Below are positions 36,235-44,555 of a stretch of 64,000 bases of DNA, piece after piece. Source of the DNA: Bacteroidota bacterium (GTDB lineage: Bacteria; Bacteroidota; Bacteroidia; Cytophagales; Cytophagaceae); NCBI GenBank assembly GCA_023392125.1, contig JAEVZS010000017.1:62001-126000 (forward strand). The letters are read 5' to 3'. Below the pieces are notes generated by a model. That model had not been told where the DNA came from. It ran no database searches and saw nothing but the letters and a program-made list of their open reading frames with translations. Made by a program: the position numbers and the translations under genes. Numbering within the stretch: position 1 is the stretch's first letter; each line of letters begins with the position of its first letter.

Positions 36235-36927
36235 TCACAACCGTATCATGAGATTCAGAAACAAGACCAGGGCCAGTGAAGGCTGATTGAGCCCCCGGGG
36301 ACGGCTGATGCAGACAAAACCCGGATCGATTCTGATATGCCTGCTGATTGTATAGTCTGCCTGTACCATCAGCCGGTTCTGATCCATGATATCAGTGCGG
36401 AAAAGATGCAAAAACGTTTCCCCGGCCAGAGACAGCCGCAGATCTTTGCCGAACGCATAGCTGAGTCCCGTGCGGTAGCGAAGGCGGACCGCAGGACTGG
36501 TGGCGCCGGACATAAAGCAGTATTCTGCCGCGCTCCGGTATACGATATGTATTTTGGAGCCCACCGGCTGGCGCCACTCCGTGGCAGCCGACACACGAAA
36601 CTCCCGGCGGAGACCTGGCAGGGTATCGGCCGGCTGATCGATGCTTTTATAATGCGTAAACCAGGCCAGGGGCGACAAAGACAGCGACAGCTGCTCATCG
36701 CAGCGGTAGGTCAGCCATTGCCGGAACGAGTACATCAGGCTTTTGTCCGGTATGTAGCCATTGTCAGAGCCGCTCTGTCGCCTGTATTGTACTTCCGAAT
36801 CCGCACGCAGGCGGGTGCTCAGAGGATAGCTGAGTGTCGTTCTGAACCAGGCCTGCAGATGTGTCTGAGCCTGCAGCATGCCTGAGGTAAAGCACCAGAA
36901 GGCTATCGTAACAAGAAATCGAACCAT
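36235..36927 (-). CDS. DUF2490-type outer-membrane protein
   Basis: About 230 residues from the ATG at 36927, chosen because it starts a signal peptide (MVRFLVTIAFWCFTSGMLQAQ); a longer reading frame begins at 36993. The mature protein has the WxRTTLSYPLSTRLRADSEVQYR and LSLSPLAWFTHY pattern of DUF2490 proteins, a small beta-barrel family of Bacteroidota with unknown function, and ends in alternating hydrophobic strands. It lies 112 bp downstream of the Crp/Fnr gene on the same strand and could be co-transcribed with it. Confidence 0.75.
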   Translation of the reverse strand: MVRFLVTIAFWCFTSGMLQAQTHLQAWFRTTLSYPLSTRLRADSEVQYRRQSGSDNGYIPDKSLMYSFRQWLTYRCDEQLSLSLSPLAWFTHYKSIDQPADTLPGLRREFRVSAATEWRQPVGSKIHIVYRSAAEYCFMSGATSPAVRLRYRTGLSYAFGKDLRLSLAGETFLHLFRTDIMDQNRLMVQADYTISRHIRIDPGFVCISRPRGLNQPSLALVLFLNLMIRL

Positions 36928-37039
36928 GCCAGAGAGTATTTCCGCACCGGCAATCCGGTGCTGCTGTTTCCGGCAAAAATACAATTCCGGCAAGGCCCGG
37001 TCCGCTACTTAGGTTACAGAGTTCCGGGCTACGACAGCC

Positions 37040-37663
37040 TCAGAGCAGGGAAATCCTGTTCCGGCTCAGCCTTACCATGTCATTGTCTTCCAGCTGGCGG
37101 AGCAGCCGGGATACCACCACCCGGGCCGTGCCCAGTTCATTGGCCAGTTGCTCATGTGTCACATAGATGGTTCGCGCTCCGCTGAGCTCCGATTTTTTGC
37201 TCAGCAGGTCCAGCAGACGCTCATCCACCTTCCGGAAAGCGATGGCATTGACCATGTCCAGCAATTCCTCAAAACGCTTGTGATAGAGCCGGAAGATATA
37301 ATTGAGCCATTCGGGATATTCCCGGATGAATAGTGTCACGTTGTCCAGCGGCAGAAAAAGTATTTCGGCGGTTTCCTCTACCTCGGCTCTTACCTTGCTC
37401 GTATCGTTGTGCAGTCCGCCCAGAAAAGACATGATGCAGCTTTCTCCCGCCTTGATATAGTACAGCAGGATCTCCCGTCCGTCTTCTTCTGTCCGGATCA
37501 CCCTTACTGCTCCGCTGACCACAATCGGTATGGAGCGTATATGGGCATTTTCGCTCAGAATGACGCTTCCCGTCTCGTAGCGCTTCTTCCGGCTACAGGC
37601 ATAGAGCTTCTCAATAAGTTCCGGAGAGGATTTAAACTCATTGACCAGGTCCAGATCTTCCAT
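37040..37663 (-). CDS. Crp/Fnr family transcriptional regulator
   Basis: About 207 residues from the ATG at 37663; the longer frame from 37762 runs into the upstream repeat and is unlikely to be used. Residues 1-130 are a cyclic-nucleotide-binding fold (RYETGSVILSENAHIRSIPIVVSGAVRV). There are no N-terminal Fnr-type cysteines for a 4Fe-4S cluster. The C-terminus is a Crp-type winged helix with recognition helix VTHEQLANELGTARVVVSRLLRQLEDNDMV. The motif CIMSFLGG with a single Cys (near residue 75) resembles Bacteroidota Crp/Fnr proteins that respond to redox or electrophiles. A link to the Crp-type operator at narK is possible but not shown. Confidence 0.9.
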   Translation of the reverse strand: MEDLDLVNEFKSSPELIEKLYACSRKKRYETGSVILSENAHIRSIPIVVSGAVRVIRTEEDGREILLYYIKAGESCIMSFLGGLHNDTSKVRAEVEETAEILFLPLDNVTLFIREYPEWLNYIFRLYHKRFEELLDMVNAIAFRKVDERLLDLLSKKSELSGARTIYVTHEQLANELGTARVVVSRLLRQLEDNDMVRLSRNRISLL

Positions 37664-38271
37664 AGAGGCAAAGGTAGCTGATTTGCTGCTATAAGCGAAG
37701 GGCAAGGTATTGTGTTGGGGAGGGAGGAGTATATTGTTTACAGTTGTGCCGCGCTGCGGCATGACTACTATTCATCAGGCCTCCGGCCGTTTTGATTATT
37801 CACCAATCGAAATTTAGAATACGCATGTCAAACGGACATCCGGAACTTGCAGAGAGATAATTTGGCCGGAGGCCATTAGGGAGAATAGTTACTCGGGGAG
37901 CCCGGGGGGATGGGGGAGTGTTTTTATATTAGTAGAACCATTAAAAATAACTGGATCGTTTACTCAATCAGATGATTTAATAGTAAGCTAGCCTTTGGCT
38001 TAAGTTATGTAGATCTCCGTTCATCACTAAACTTTCCAGATATCTTGATAGAATATACTAGGTTTGATAAAGAAAATAATGAATTCCATTTTGCAACTTG
38101 ATCGAGCGATCCCCGGGAAAATTTATAGCTATTTCTTTATTAACTAGTTGTATGTGTTTTGCTTATTGTGTGAGAGAGGGAAGTTTAGGTGCTAATTTTT
38201 TTAGTATATGTTTTTTTTAAAAGCTTTTTTTTATTACTTAGAGCCAAAATGGCAAAAATAATCCCAGAAAG
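37664..38271. other. Divergent region: REP-like element plus leader of the restriction cassette
   Basis: The first ~250 bp include a complete REP-like unit (37747-37912). From about 37920 to 38271 the sequence becomes AT-rich like the following restriction genes, so the left boundary of the acquired cassette probably lies directly after the repeat. Confidence 0.6.
37747..37912 (+). repeat. REP/BIME-like unit, copy 1
   Basis: It has the same three-part layout as the copies at 49871 and 50105: a short hairpin (GCCGCGCTGCGGC), then ATGACTAC and a GGCCTCCGGCC block pairing with GGCCGGAGGCC about 95 bp later, then a C-rich hairpin (CTCGGGGAGCCCGGG). It lies about 12 kb from the transposase gene that probably mobilised it and directly precedes the AT-rich restriction cassette. 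Confidence 0.75.
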
Positions 38272-39555
38272 ATGACTGAACTTGCAGAAATACTGGAAAA
38301 ATTGGGTATCTCTCCACAGGAAGCATCCAGAAAAATAGGTGTTCCTGAAAGAACCCTGTACAGATGGACACAGAAGGCTACCGAAACATCTGCATATTCA
38401 CTGGCTTTGAAAGAACTGAAGACAATGGTTAAGCTTTCTCATGAGACAGTTCATCTGAATAATCAAAAAGAATTCAGGTACATTGACCTATTTGCAGGAA
38501 TTGGCGGTTTTAGAAAAGCTTTTGATAAAATTGGGGGTGAATGTGTTTTTACTAGTGAATGGGACAAGGCATGCAGATTGACCTATCAGGCAAACAATGA
38601 TTGTAACCATCCGGTAGTGGGAGATATAAAAGATTTTACCCGTAATGAGGAAACACTGTCAAGAATTCCTGCGCATGATTTACTAGTCGCAGGATTTCCC
38701 TGTCAGCCATTTTCTATTGCGGGAGTTTCAAAAAAGAATTCACTAGGAAGGTCTCATGGTTTCAAGTGTGATACTCAGGGAACATTATTTTTTGACGTTG
38801 CTCAAATAATAGAATACCATAAACCGCCTGCCATACTTCTGGAAAATGTAAAAAATCTGGTAAGTCATGATAAGAAAAACACTTTCAGGATTATAAGAAG
38901 AACTTTAGAAGACGAGTTAGAATATAAGATTGACTTTAGGGTTATTGATGGGAGAAGCTGGGTTCCACAGCATAGGGAAAGAATATTTATTGTAGGATTT
39001 CGAGAGGATGTTGGGTTTGACTTTGACAAATTTTTAACCCCTGAAAATAATCCTACTCTTGGTAATATCTTGCATAATGAGCTGGATGGCGAAGAAGAGG
39101 GGGTGTTTACTAACGGGGAAGTGGATCCGAAATATACCTTGACTCCTAGATTGTGGGAATATCTTCAGGAATATAAAAAGAAACATCAGGCTAAAGGTAA
39201 TGGATTCGGATTCAGTCTCTTTGGTCCTGATGATGTGGCTAGAACCTTATCTGCGAGATATTATAAGGATGGGTCTGAAATACTTATTAATCAGGGAAAT
39301 AATAGAAGGCCAAGAAGATTGACACCGAGGGAATGTTCGAGACTAATGGGGTTTGATGGACCTAATGAATCCAACTTCAAAATTCCGGTTTCCGATACGC
39401 AGGCTTATCGTCAGTTTGGTAATTCGGTGATTGTTCCATTAGCATCCGCAATAGCCGGCTTCATGAAACCTTATATAATGGATATGATTAAACGAAATAA
39501 TCGACACATTGATAAAGAGTTTTTTAAATGTAAAAAACAGGTAGAAAATGTCTGA
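38272..39555 (+). CDS. dcm: DNA (cytosine-5) methyltransferase, Dcm/M.EcoRII type
   Basis: 427 residues. The N-terminal ~65 residues form a helix-turn-helix-like extension (VPERTLYRWTQKA), as in M.EcoRII, which can also repress its own promoter. The catalytic domain has motif I DLFAGIGGFRKAF, motif IV with catalytic Cys GFPCQPFS (C144), motif VI ENVKN, motif VIII QHRERI and motif X YRQFGNSV. The match to E. coli Dcm is close over long stretches (for example VSKKNSLGR.HGF.CDTQGT and RRPRRLTPREC.RLMGF). The family methylates the inner C of CCWGG; that specificity is inferred from the family. It overlaps vsr by 8 bp and is part of an AT-rich three-gene operon. Confidence 0.95.
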   Translation: MTELAEILEKLGISPQEASRKIGVPERTLYRWTQKATETSAYSLALKELKTMVKLSHETVHLNNQKEFRYIDLFAGIGGFRKAFDKIGGECVFTSEWDKACRLTYQANNDCNHPVVGDIKDFTRNEETLSRIPAHDLLVAGFPCQPFSIAGVSKKNSLGRSHGFKCDTQGTLFFDVAQIIEYHKPPAILLENVKNLVSHDKKNTFRIIRRTLEDELEYKIDFRVIDGRSWVPQHRERIFIVGFREDVGFDFDKFLTPENNPTLGNILHNELDGEEEGVFTNGEVDPKYTLTPRLWEYLQEYKKKHQAKGNGFGFSLFGPDDVARTLSARYYKDGSEILINQGNNRRPRRLTPRECSRLMGFDGPNESNFKIPVSDTQAYRQFGNSVIVPLASAIAGFMKPYIMDMIKRNNRHIDKEFFKCKKQVENV

Positions 39556-40000
39556 TATCGTTTCAAAAGAAAAAAGAAGTCAGATGATGGCTGGTATTAA
39601 AGGAAAAGATACAAAGCCTGAGATTATAGTAAGAACTTTGCTTCATAAGAAAGGATTCCGATATCGTCTTCATGATAAAAAACTTCCAGGAAGGCCAGAC
39701 TTGGTTTTTTCCAAATACTCTGCTGTTATATTTATTAACGGATGTTTCTGGCATGGTCATTCCTGTTCTTTGTTTAAATTGCCAAAATCAAATCAGGAAT
39801 TCTGGAAGGAAAAGATAAATGGCAACATAGCCAGAGATAAAAGAAATTATAATAAATTGGATATATTAAAATGGAAAATTCTGATTATCTGGGAATGTTC
39901 TCTACGGGGAAAAGGAAAGGAACACATAGAAGAGGTGATATTCAGAGTTGAAAACTGGATAAGATCGGGGGAAGAAAATCTTGAAATTGCTGGAATATGA
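39548..40000 (+). CDS. vsr: Very short patch repair endonuclease Vsr
   Basis: 150 residues, normal length for Vsr. Motifs are RSQMMAGIKGKDTKPE at the N-terminus, the active-site GRPDLVF with the metal-binding Asp (D51), INGCFWHGHSC, and IIWECSL. Vsr nicks 5' of the T in T:G mismatches that arise when 5-methylcytosine in the Dcm site deaminates, so it limits the mutagenic cost of the methylase. It overlaps the methylase gene upstream and the endonuclease gene downstream (ATGA), so the three are translated as one unit. Confidence 0.95.
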   Translation: MSDIVSKEKRSQMMAGIKGKDTKPEIIVRTLLHKKGFRYRLHDKKLPGRPDLVFSKYSAVIFINGCFWHGHSCSLFKLPKSNQEFWKEKINGNIARDKRNYNKLDILKWKILIIWECSLRGKGKEHIEEVIFRVENWIRSGEENLEIAGI

Positions 40001-41247
40001 GAAATGGTTATTTGTCCCAATACTTTGAAGCGATTGCAGTAAAAAGGTTAAGTGCGGTAGAGGTTACCCCGGCTAAATCCCATCAACACGAGTTTAATGG
40101 TTCCAAAGAACTAAAGGCAGTAATCAGGTCCGATGAAAGAAAACAATTTACTACGAAGTTTCTATGGATTGAAGAACAAAATGAAGGTCTGTCTGATGAT
40201 GGAGTCATGACTTGGTACGATGCTAGGGAGAATCACCCTAGCAGGTCTGAGTTCAGATTGTATTTTCCTGATAATATGGTAATGAGCATGGCAAGAGAGG
40301 GTGATACAATGTTTATTGCCAAGAGAACAGATGGAACTTTGTTAGTCATTTTAACATCACCGGAAAGTACGATGGAAAGCCAGCTATATTGGCTTTTTGG
40401 CTTGCCATGTCCTTCATATCAAAAATTCGAATATTCAGAAATAGAGAAAAACAAGGATACAAAAATTGATTTTACTATCAGGTTTATTCTCGATGAAATA
40501 GGAGTCGAAGTCGAAGAGCCCGACAATGATTTTCTGGATAATTTGTTACTGCCTTTTAATGGCAAGTTTCCTGTCACAAGAGATTTTTCAAAATATGCAA
40601 GAGAAACCAATCCTTCAGAATTTGATCCAATTGAAGATCCTGATGGTGCACTGATCTGTTTAATGGAATGGGAAGAAAAGTTATTTAGAAGGCTGGAAAG
40701 ACATGTTGTGGCTGAGAAGATGAAGGATGGCTTTATTAGTAATAATGGAGAGCAGGATGTGGATGGTTTTATTAGTTTTTCTTTAAGCGTTCAGAATAGA
40801 CGAAAGTCAAGGGCTGGGTATGCATTTGAAGATCATGTATCTTTTCTTTTTCAGAAAAATCAGATATTATTTTCTGCAAGATCTGAAACTGAAAACAAGA
40901 CAAAACCGGATTTTATTTTTCCTGGTATTCTTTCATATAGAAATAGTTTATTCCCAAGTAGTTTGTTGACAATGTTAGGGGTAAAAACGACTTGTAAGGA
41001 CAGATGGAGGCAAGTTCTGGCTGAAGCAAAAAGAATTAAAGAAATAAAGCATTTGATGACTCTGGAACCCGGGATAAGCGAAAATCAGACCAATGAAATG
41101 AAAGCAAATAATCTTCAACTGGTTCTACCAGAATCCATACACTCATCCTATAAAGATGAACAACAAGCATGGCTAATGAACATAAGAGAATTTATTGCAT
41201 TAGTTGCAGACAAGCAAAAAAAAGCTCGAGAAACAGGATTTCTGTGA
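39997..41247 (+). CDS. EcoRII-type restriction endonuclease
   Basis: 416 residues, close to the 404 of EcoRII. The C-terminal half contains the EcoRII-C signature RAGYAFEDHV, KPDFIFPG, LLTMLGVKTTCKDRWRQVL with the PD-(D/E)xK-type catalytic Lys, and HLMTLEPGISENQTNEM. The N-terminal half should be the effector/DNA-binding domain that makes EcoRII a type IIE enzyme needing two sites. The ATG overlaps the vsr stop codon. With a Dcm-like methylase and Vsr, this makes a complete CCWGG-type restriction-modification module. It is AT-rich compared with its surroundings, which suggests horizontal transfer. Confidence 0.9.
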   Translation: MRNGYLSQYFEAIAVKRLSAVEVTPAKSHQHEFNGSKELKAVIRSDERKQFTTKFLWIEEQNEGLSDDGVMTWYDARENHPSRSEFRLYFPDNMVMSMAREGDTMFIAKRTDGTLLVILTSPESTMESQLYWLFGLPCPSYQKFEYSEIEKNKDTKIDFTIRFILDEIGVEVEEPDNDFLDNLLLPFNGKFPVTRDFSKYARETNPSEFDPIEDPDGALICLMEWEEKLFRRLERHVVAEKMKDGFISNNGEQDVDGFISFSLSVQNRRKSRAGYAFEDHVSFLFQKNQILFSARSETENKTKPDFIFPGILSYRNSLFPSSLLTMLGVKTTCKDRWRQVLAEAKRIKEIKHLMTLEPGISENQTNEMKANNLQLVLPESIHSSYKDEQQAWLMNIREFIALVADKQKKARETGFL

Positions 41248-41258
41248 TATTAACTTTT

Positions 41259-41954
41259 TTACCAGGTAGCATAAGCAAACTTATCGGGATAAAGGAGGTG
41301 TGTCTTTATAGAAAGGTGCTCTTTACTTGGTATGATCTTGATTGCTAATATTGTATTGAAGTATAAATAATATCGTATCATTTTATTTTCATCCAGAATA
41401 TCGGTAAAAACGGCATTCCAGAGTACATCATCTTCTTTTATCTGCAAATACCGTTGTACATCCGGGATATTCTCCGGGGTTATTCTGTAATTATATTTTG
41501 CCTGTGAAAAACTCAGTGAATCAATCAGACAATCCAGCAAGGAATATAGGATGACAGGATTATTTATTTTCTCGGCAGATAACATAGTGTTAACACCTTG
41601 CTCAAAAGTCAGGGATCTTTCCGGGTTGCCTGGATTCTGATAGAATAAATGGTCATTGTCCGGGATAAAAAATACCCTATCGTTTTTTTCTACAACATTG
41701 ATAGCGTATTTGGATGTTCCACCCAGATCAGGGATTAGTTCATGCCGGATTATTTTATATGCTCCGGATCGGGTAAGGCAAAGATTTTGATCTTTAAGTA
41801 GTTTCTCTTTCCAGTTAGCTGTCGTGGCAATCATAGGACTACTGGCAGAATCAGCGAGAACAACGGAAGTGAGTGAATCAGAATAATCTGTTTCTTTTTT
41901 ACAGCTACAGAATAGTCCGAACAAAGATACTATTAAAACCCATAAGCCTTTCAT
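41259..41954 (-). CDS. Lipoprotein of unknown function, last gene of the candidate immunity array
   Basis: About 231 residues from the ATG at 41954, chosen because it starts the lipoprotein signal (MKGLWVLIVSLFGLFCSCKK), with the lipidated Cys followed by Lys-Lys. The mature part has no domain I recognise. It is the most distal gene of the minus-strand run that begins with the transglutaminase-like proteins, 32 bp after the LRR lipoprotein gene, and converges on the restriction operon with 11 bp between stops. By context it may protect against a periplasmic toxin; this is inference. Confidence 0.7.
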   Translation of the reverse strand: MKGLWVLIVSLFGLFCSCKKETDYSDSLTSVVLADSASSPMIATTANWKEKLLKDQNLCLTRSGAYKIIRHELIPDLGGTSKYAINVVEKNDRVFFIPDNDHLFYQNPGNPERSLTFEQGVNTMLSAEKINNPVILYSLLDCLIDSLSFSQAKYNYRITPENIPDVQRYLQIKEDDVLWNAVFTDILDENKMIRYYLYFNTILAIKIIPSKEHLSIKTHLLYPDKFAYATW

Positions 41955-41986
41955 AACCATTGTGCTATCTTGCAATCTTCACTGAG

Positions 41987-42670
41987 CTATTTCGAAGTAC
42001 TCCCAAATTTGAACTGGATTTTCGTGTTGGCATGTCGCAGCTTGATTGCCGTGCTGTCTACCGGATTGTCGGTCAAGTCTACATAGACGAGATTGGGGAG
42101 CCTCGTCAGATCAACATCCTGAATCTGATTGTTGCTCAGAAAAAGCTTTTCCAATTCCTTGAGCTTATTGATGCTCGGATTCAAGCTGGTTAGCTTATTG
42201 TTGAACAGACCCAGATTGATTATGTTCATTGTGTCTTCAAACCGTACATCAGATATTTCATTGGAGCCAAGACTTAACATTGCTAGTTGCTGAAGGGAAG
42301 CAGGTATTGTTACAACACCTTCGATATGATTGGCGTACAGGTCAAGTGTGATTAGGTTGGTTAGAGAATCAATATAGGGTATGGACTGCAATGAAGTACT
42401 ATTGATCGTCAGTACATGTAAATTTTTTAGATTATTAATTTCTTCGGGAACTTTCCAAAGACACCCGCCATCTGCAGTGATTTCCAAATCAGAAACCTTT
42501 CCATCATTACTTATTATGACCATCCTGGGATAATGGTTACATTCGGAAAGATAATTGTTGATTTTGTTCAGAGCGACAAATTCCGGATAATGTTCCGGTA
42601 TGTCTGTTTTGTCACGGCATGAAAACAGGATAGCGAGCATACCTGTTACAAACAACGCAGTTCTTATCAT
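41987..42670 (-). CDS. Leucine-rich-repeat lipoprotein
   Basis: About 227 residues from the ATG at 42670, which begins MIRTALFVTGMLAILFSC (lipobox with Cys 18); the frame extends further upstream to 42724. The mature part carries about six leucine-rich repeats, for example LHVLTINSTSLQSIP, LITLDLYANHIEG, LAMLSLGSNEIS and LEKLFLSNNQIQDV. It probably forms a small LRR solenoid anchored to the inner or outer membrane. A second LRR lipoprotein lies directly behind the toxin-like gene at 43874-44551. LRR proteins are known as immunity or adhesion modules; the immunity role here is inferred from gene order. Confidence 0.8.
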   Translation of the reverse strand: MIRTALFVTGMLAILFSCRDKTDIPEHYPEFVALNKINNYLSECNHYPRMVIISNDGKVSDLEITADGGCLWKVPEEINNLKNLHVLTINSTSLQSIPYIDSLTNLITLDLYANHIEGVVTIPASLQQLAMLSLGSNEISDVRFEDTMNIINLGLFNNKLTSLNPSINKLKELEKLFLSNNQIQDVDLTRLPNLVYVDLTDNPVDSTAIKLRHANTKIQFKFGSTSK

Positions 42671-42833
42671 GTGAATATAATTATCAATAGGAGTTTGTAG
42701 TATAGCAAAAACATATTCGGACAAGCCAATGATTATTCATATCTGTTATACCGAATATTAGTTTGACATCCCAAGTGTATCAGTACTTATCCAGGTCGAG
42801 CCACTTTTTTCATCTCAATCCATGTAAATAGTA

Positions 42834-43331
42834 TTAGTTGGAAAAACCAATGGTGTCTAGTATTGCGAGAGAATTATCTTCATTTTTCATTATTAGAGCT
42901 AGTCCACCTCCGCAAAACATGCCAGTTATACATGTATCAGGAGTTTTGTATACACAGTCGCTATAAATTCTGAAAATAACCGTATCAGTTGCTATTTGGG
43001 GCTTCTTCAGTATAAGATAATGATCTCCATTATTTAATGAACAAATTTCAAGACTGTCTAATATTCTGAAGTTATATTTGTTAAATTCTTTAGAGCTTAA
43101 CTCATGATTCAGACCAGCAAGGGGGTAAACCAGGAATCTTCCAAGACTGTCTTTGGTTTTTTCCCAATCGGTCAGTATGGAATCTTTCAAAGCGATGTCA
43201 AAACCAAGCTTCAGGGCTTCCCGGACAGATGGCTCTTCAATTGGCGCATTGGTATGACAGCCATAAGCCAGCATCAGGAAAAGCAGGTAGCATAGTAGTG
43301 AAAATGCTTTATTTATTGAGTTTATAATCAT
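42834..43331 (-). CDS. Small lipoprotein with CxGGG tail, intact sister of the next gene upstream
   Basis: 165 residues with a lipoprotein signal (FSLLCYLLFLMLAYGC). The second half contains LEICSLNNGDHYLILKKP, RIYSDCVYKTPDTC and GMFCGGGLALIMKNEDN. The neighbouring frameshifted gene (43349-43857) has the same C-terminal pattern (RIYSTCVYNDNDTCIIGMLCGGG), so the two are tandem duplicates. The four Cys residues suggest disulfides, which fits a periplasmic location. The family is not recognised. By position it belongs to the candidate immunity array downstream of the RHS-core protein. Confidence 0.75.
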   Translation of the reverse strand: MIINSINKAFSLLCYLLFLMLAYGCHTNAPIEEPSVREALKLGFDIALKDSILTDWEKTKDSLGRFLVYPLAGLNHELSSKEFNKYNFRILDSLEICSLNNGDHYLILKKPQIATDTVIFRIYSDCVYKTPDTCITGMFCGGGLALIMKNEDNSLAILDTIGFSN

Positions 43332-43348
43332 GTTTCTGATATGAATGC

Positions 43349-43857
43349 CTAATCAGACCAGCCAATACTTTCTTCCAGTAACCATTCCTCATCCTTTTTT
43401 ATGTAGGTGAGATGCATGCCGCCGCCACATAGCATTCCGATGATACAGGTGTCATTATCATTGTATACACATGTTGAATAAATTCGTACCCGGCCGGTGT
43501 CTTTGCTGATCTCCGGGTTTTTAATTTCAATAAAAAACTCATGTATCGTTAAGCTGCAAAGCTGGGATTTCTCCATGAGTGCCATTGTTTCCTGATCTTT
43601 GGCGAGGAGTTCTCTGATTGTCGGGTCCTCAGTATATATTCTGTATTTTCCTTTTTCATCCTTTGCTTTTTCAGAATCAGTAGATTATTTTCAATTAAGG
43701 AATACTCGATTACTTTTCTGAGCAATCGATTCTCTGCCTGCTTATGCTCTATATCTGAAGTGTCAGAACATGATAAACATAGGAGAGAGAATATAATTAA
43801 AGTTAATCGCATCAATAGGCTGATTATATGATATTGGAATTTCATAATATCAGGCAA
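43349..43857 (-). pseudogene. Frameshifted small lipoprotein, tandem sister of 42834-43331
   Basis: The first frame from 43857 gives a lipoprotein signal (LLMRLTLIIFSLLCLSC) and is homologous in layout to the sister gene. At an A5 run (43671-43667 on the minus strand) the frame must shift by -1 to continue as AKDEKGKYRIYTEDPTIREL ... SQLCSLTIHEF ... GMLCGGGMHLTY. Joined, the product would be about 168 residues, matching the 165 of its sister. Either one A has been lost (dead or phase-variable gene, or sequencing error) or ribosomes slip on AAAAAG. It is called a pseudogene here because the intact reading needs a shift. Confidence 0.7.
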
Positions 43858-43873
43858 AGAGTGACTGATTATG

Positions 43874-44551
43874 TCAATTAAATATAAATATTAAACCGGG
43901 GTTTAATGCCTTTATACTAATAGTATCCTCCAAGGGATTTAACCTCAAGTCAACTATGGTACCTTCTTTAAAAGGTAGCCTATGAACCCGTTGAATTTTA
44001 TTTTTTGCTAGATTTAATGATTCGATATGTTCAATATTTTCTGTTAATGTATCGATGTTTTCAATTTGTGCATCAACTATAGCTAATTTTCGCAATTTAT
44101 TTTCAGGAGCAATAGAAATTACTTGAACAGGAAATCCGTGATTAGAAATAAGAAGTCTGTCAATATTCTTAAGGTATTGGTTCCCGGAATTAAAATTCAA
44201 AGCTTCCACACCACCAGATAAAATGAGTTCCCGAATGTTAGAGTTATTGATCATTGGCAGATCTGGCATGCGACAATTTATTTCTACCTTATTCAGATAT
44301 TCAAAATTGGATACAATTTTATCAGCATCCTTAGGAAATCCATTATACAGATCTTCAAAATAGAAACTCAGTTCGTTACATTTATCTCCATGAAACTTAG
44401 CACTTACCTGCCAAAGATCATTTTTCTTTTTTACCGTATTGTATAAATTAGTATATGTTTGAATATCATTGTCAGTTGAATTATTTGCTGGGTTTTTTCC
44501 GCAGGAGGAGAAAAGGAGAAAGCTAAAAATGATATAATTCTGAATTTTCAT
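43874..44551 (-). CDS. Leucine-rich lipoprotein directly downstream of the toxin-like gene (candidate cognate immunity)
   Basis: 225 residues with a lipoprotein signal (IIFSFLLFSSCGKN). The mature part contains degenerate leucine-rich repeats (VEINCRMPDLPMI, IRELILSGGVEALN, IDRLLISNHGFP, LRKLAIVDAQIENID, IESLNLAKNKIQRV, IVDLRLNPLED). The ATG lies 4 bp after the stop of the RHS-core/tip gene, so it is translationally coupled to it. Its AT-richness matches the toxin tip rather than the trunk, which suggests that both came together. It is the best candidate for cognate immunity and would act in the periplasm. Confidence 0.75.
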   Translation of the reverse strand: MKIQNYIIFSFLLFSSCGKNPANNSTDNDIQTYTNLYNTVKKKNDLWQVSAKFHGDKCNELSFYFEDLYNGFPKDADKIVSNFEYLNKVEINCRMPDLPMINNSNIRELILSGGVEALNFNSGNQYLKNIDRLLISNHGFPVQVISIAPENKLRKLAIVDAQIENIDTLTENIEHIESLNLAKNKIQRVHRLPFKEGTIVDLRLNPLEDTISIKALNPGLIFIFN

Positions 44552-44555
44552 TTGG

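Noticed and set aside
37664..37762. N-terminal extension of the Crp/Fnr protein
   Set aside because: The extra 33 residues have low-complexity composition, run into the REP unit, and the family starts near the Met at 37663.
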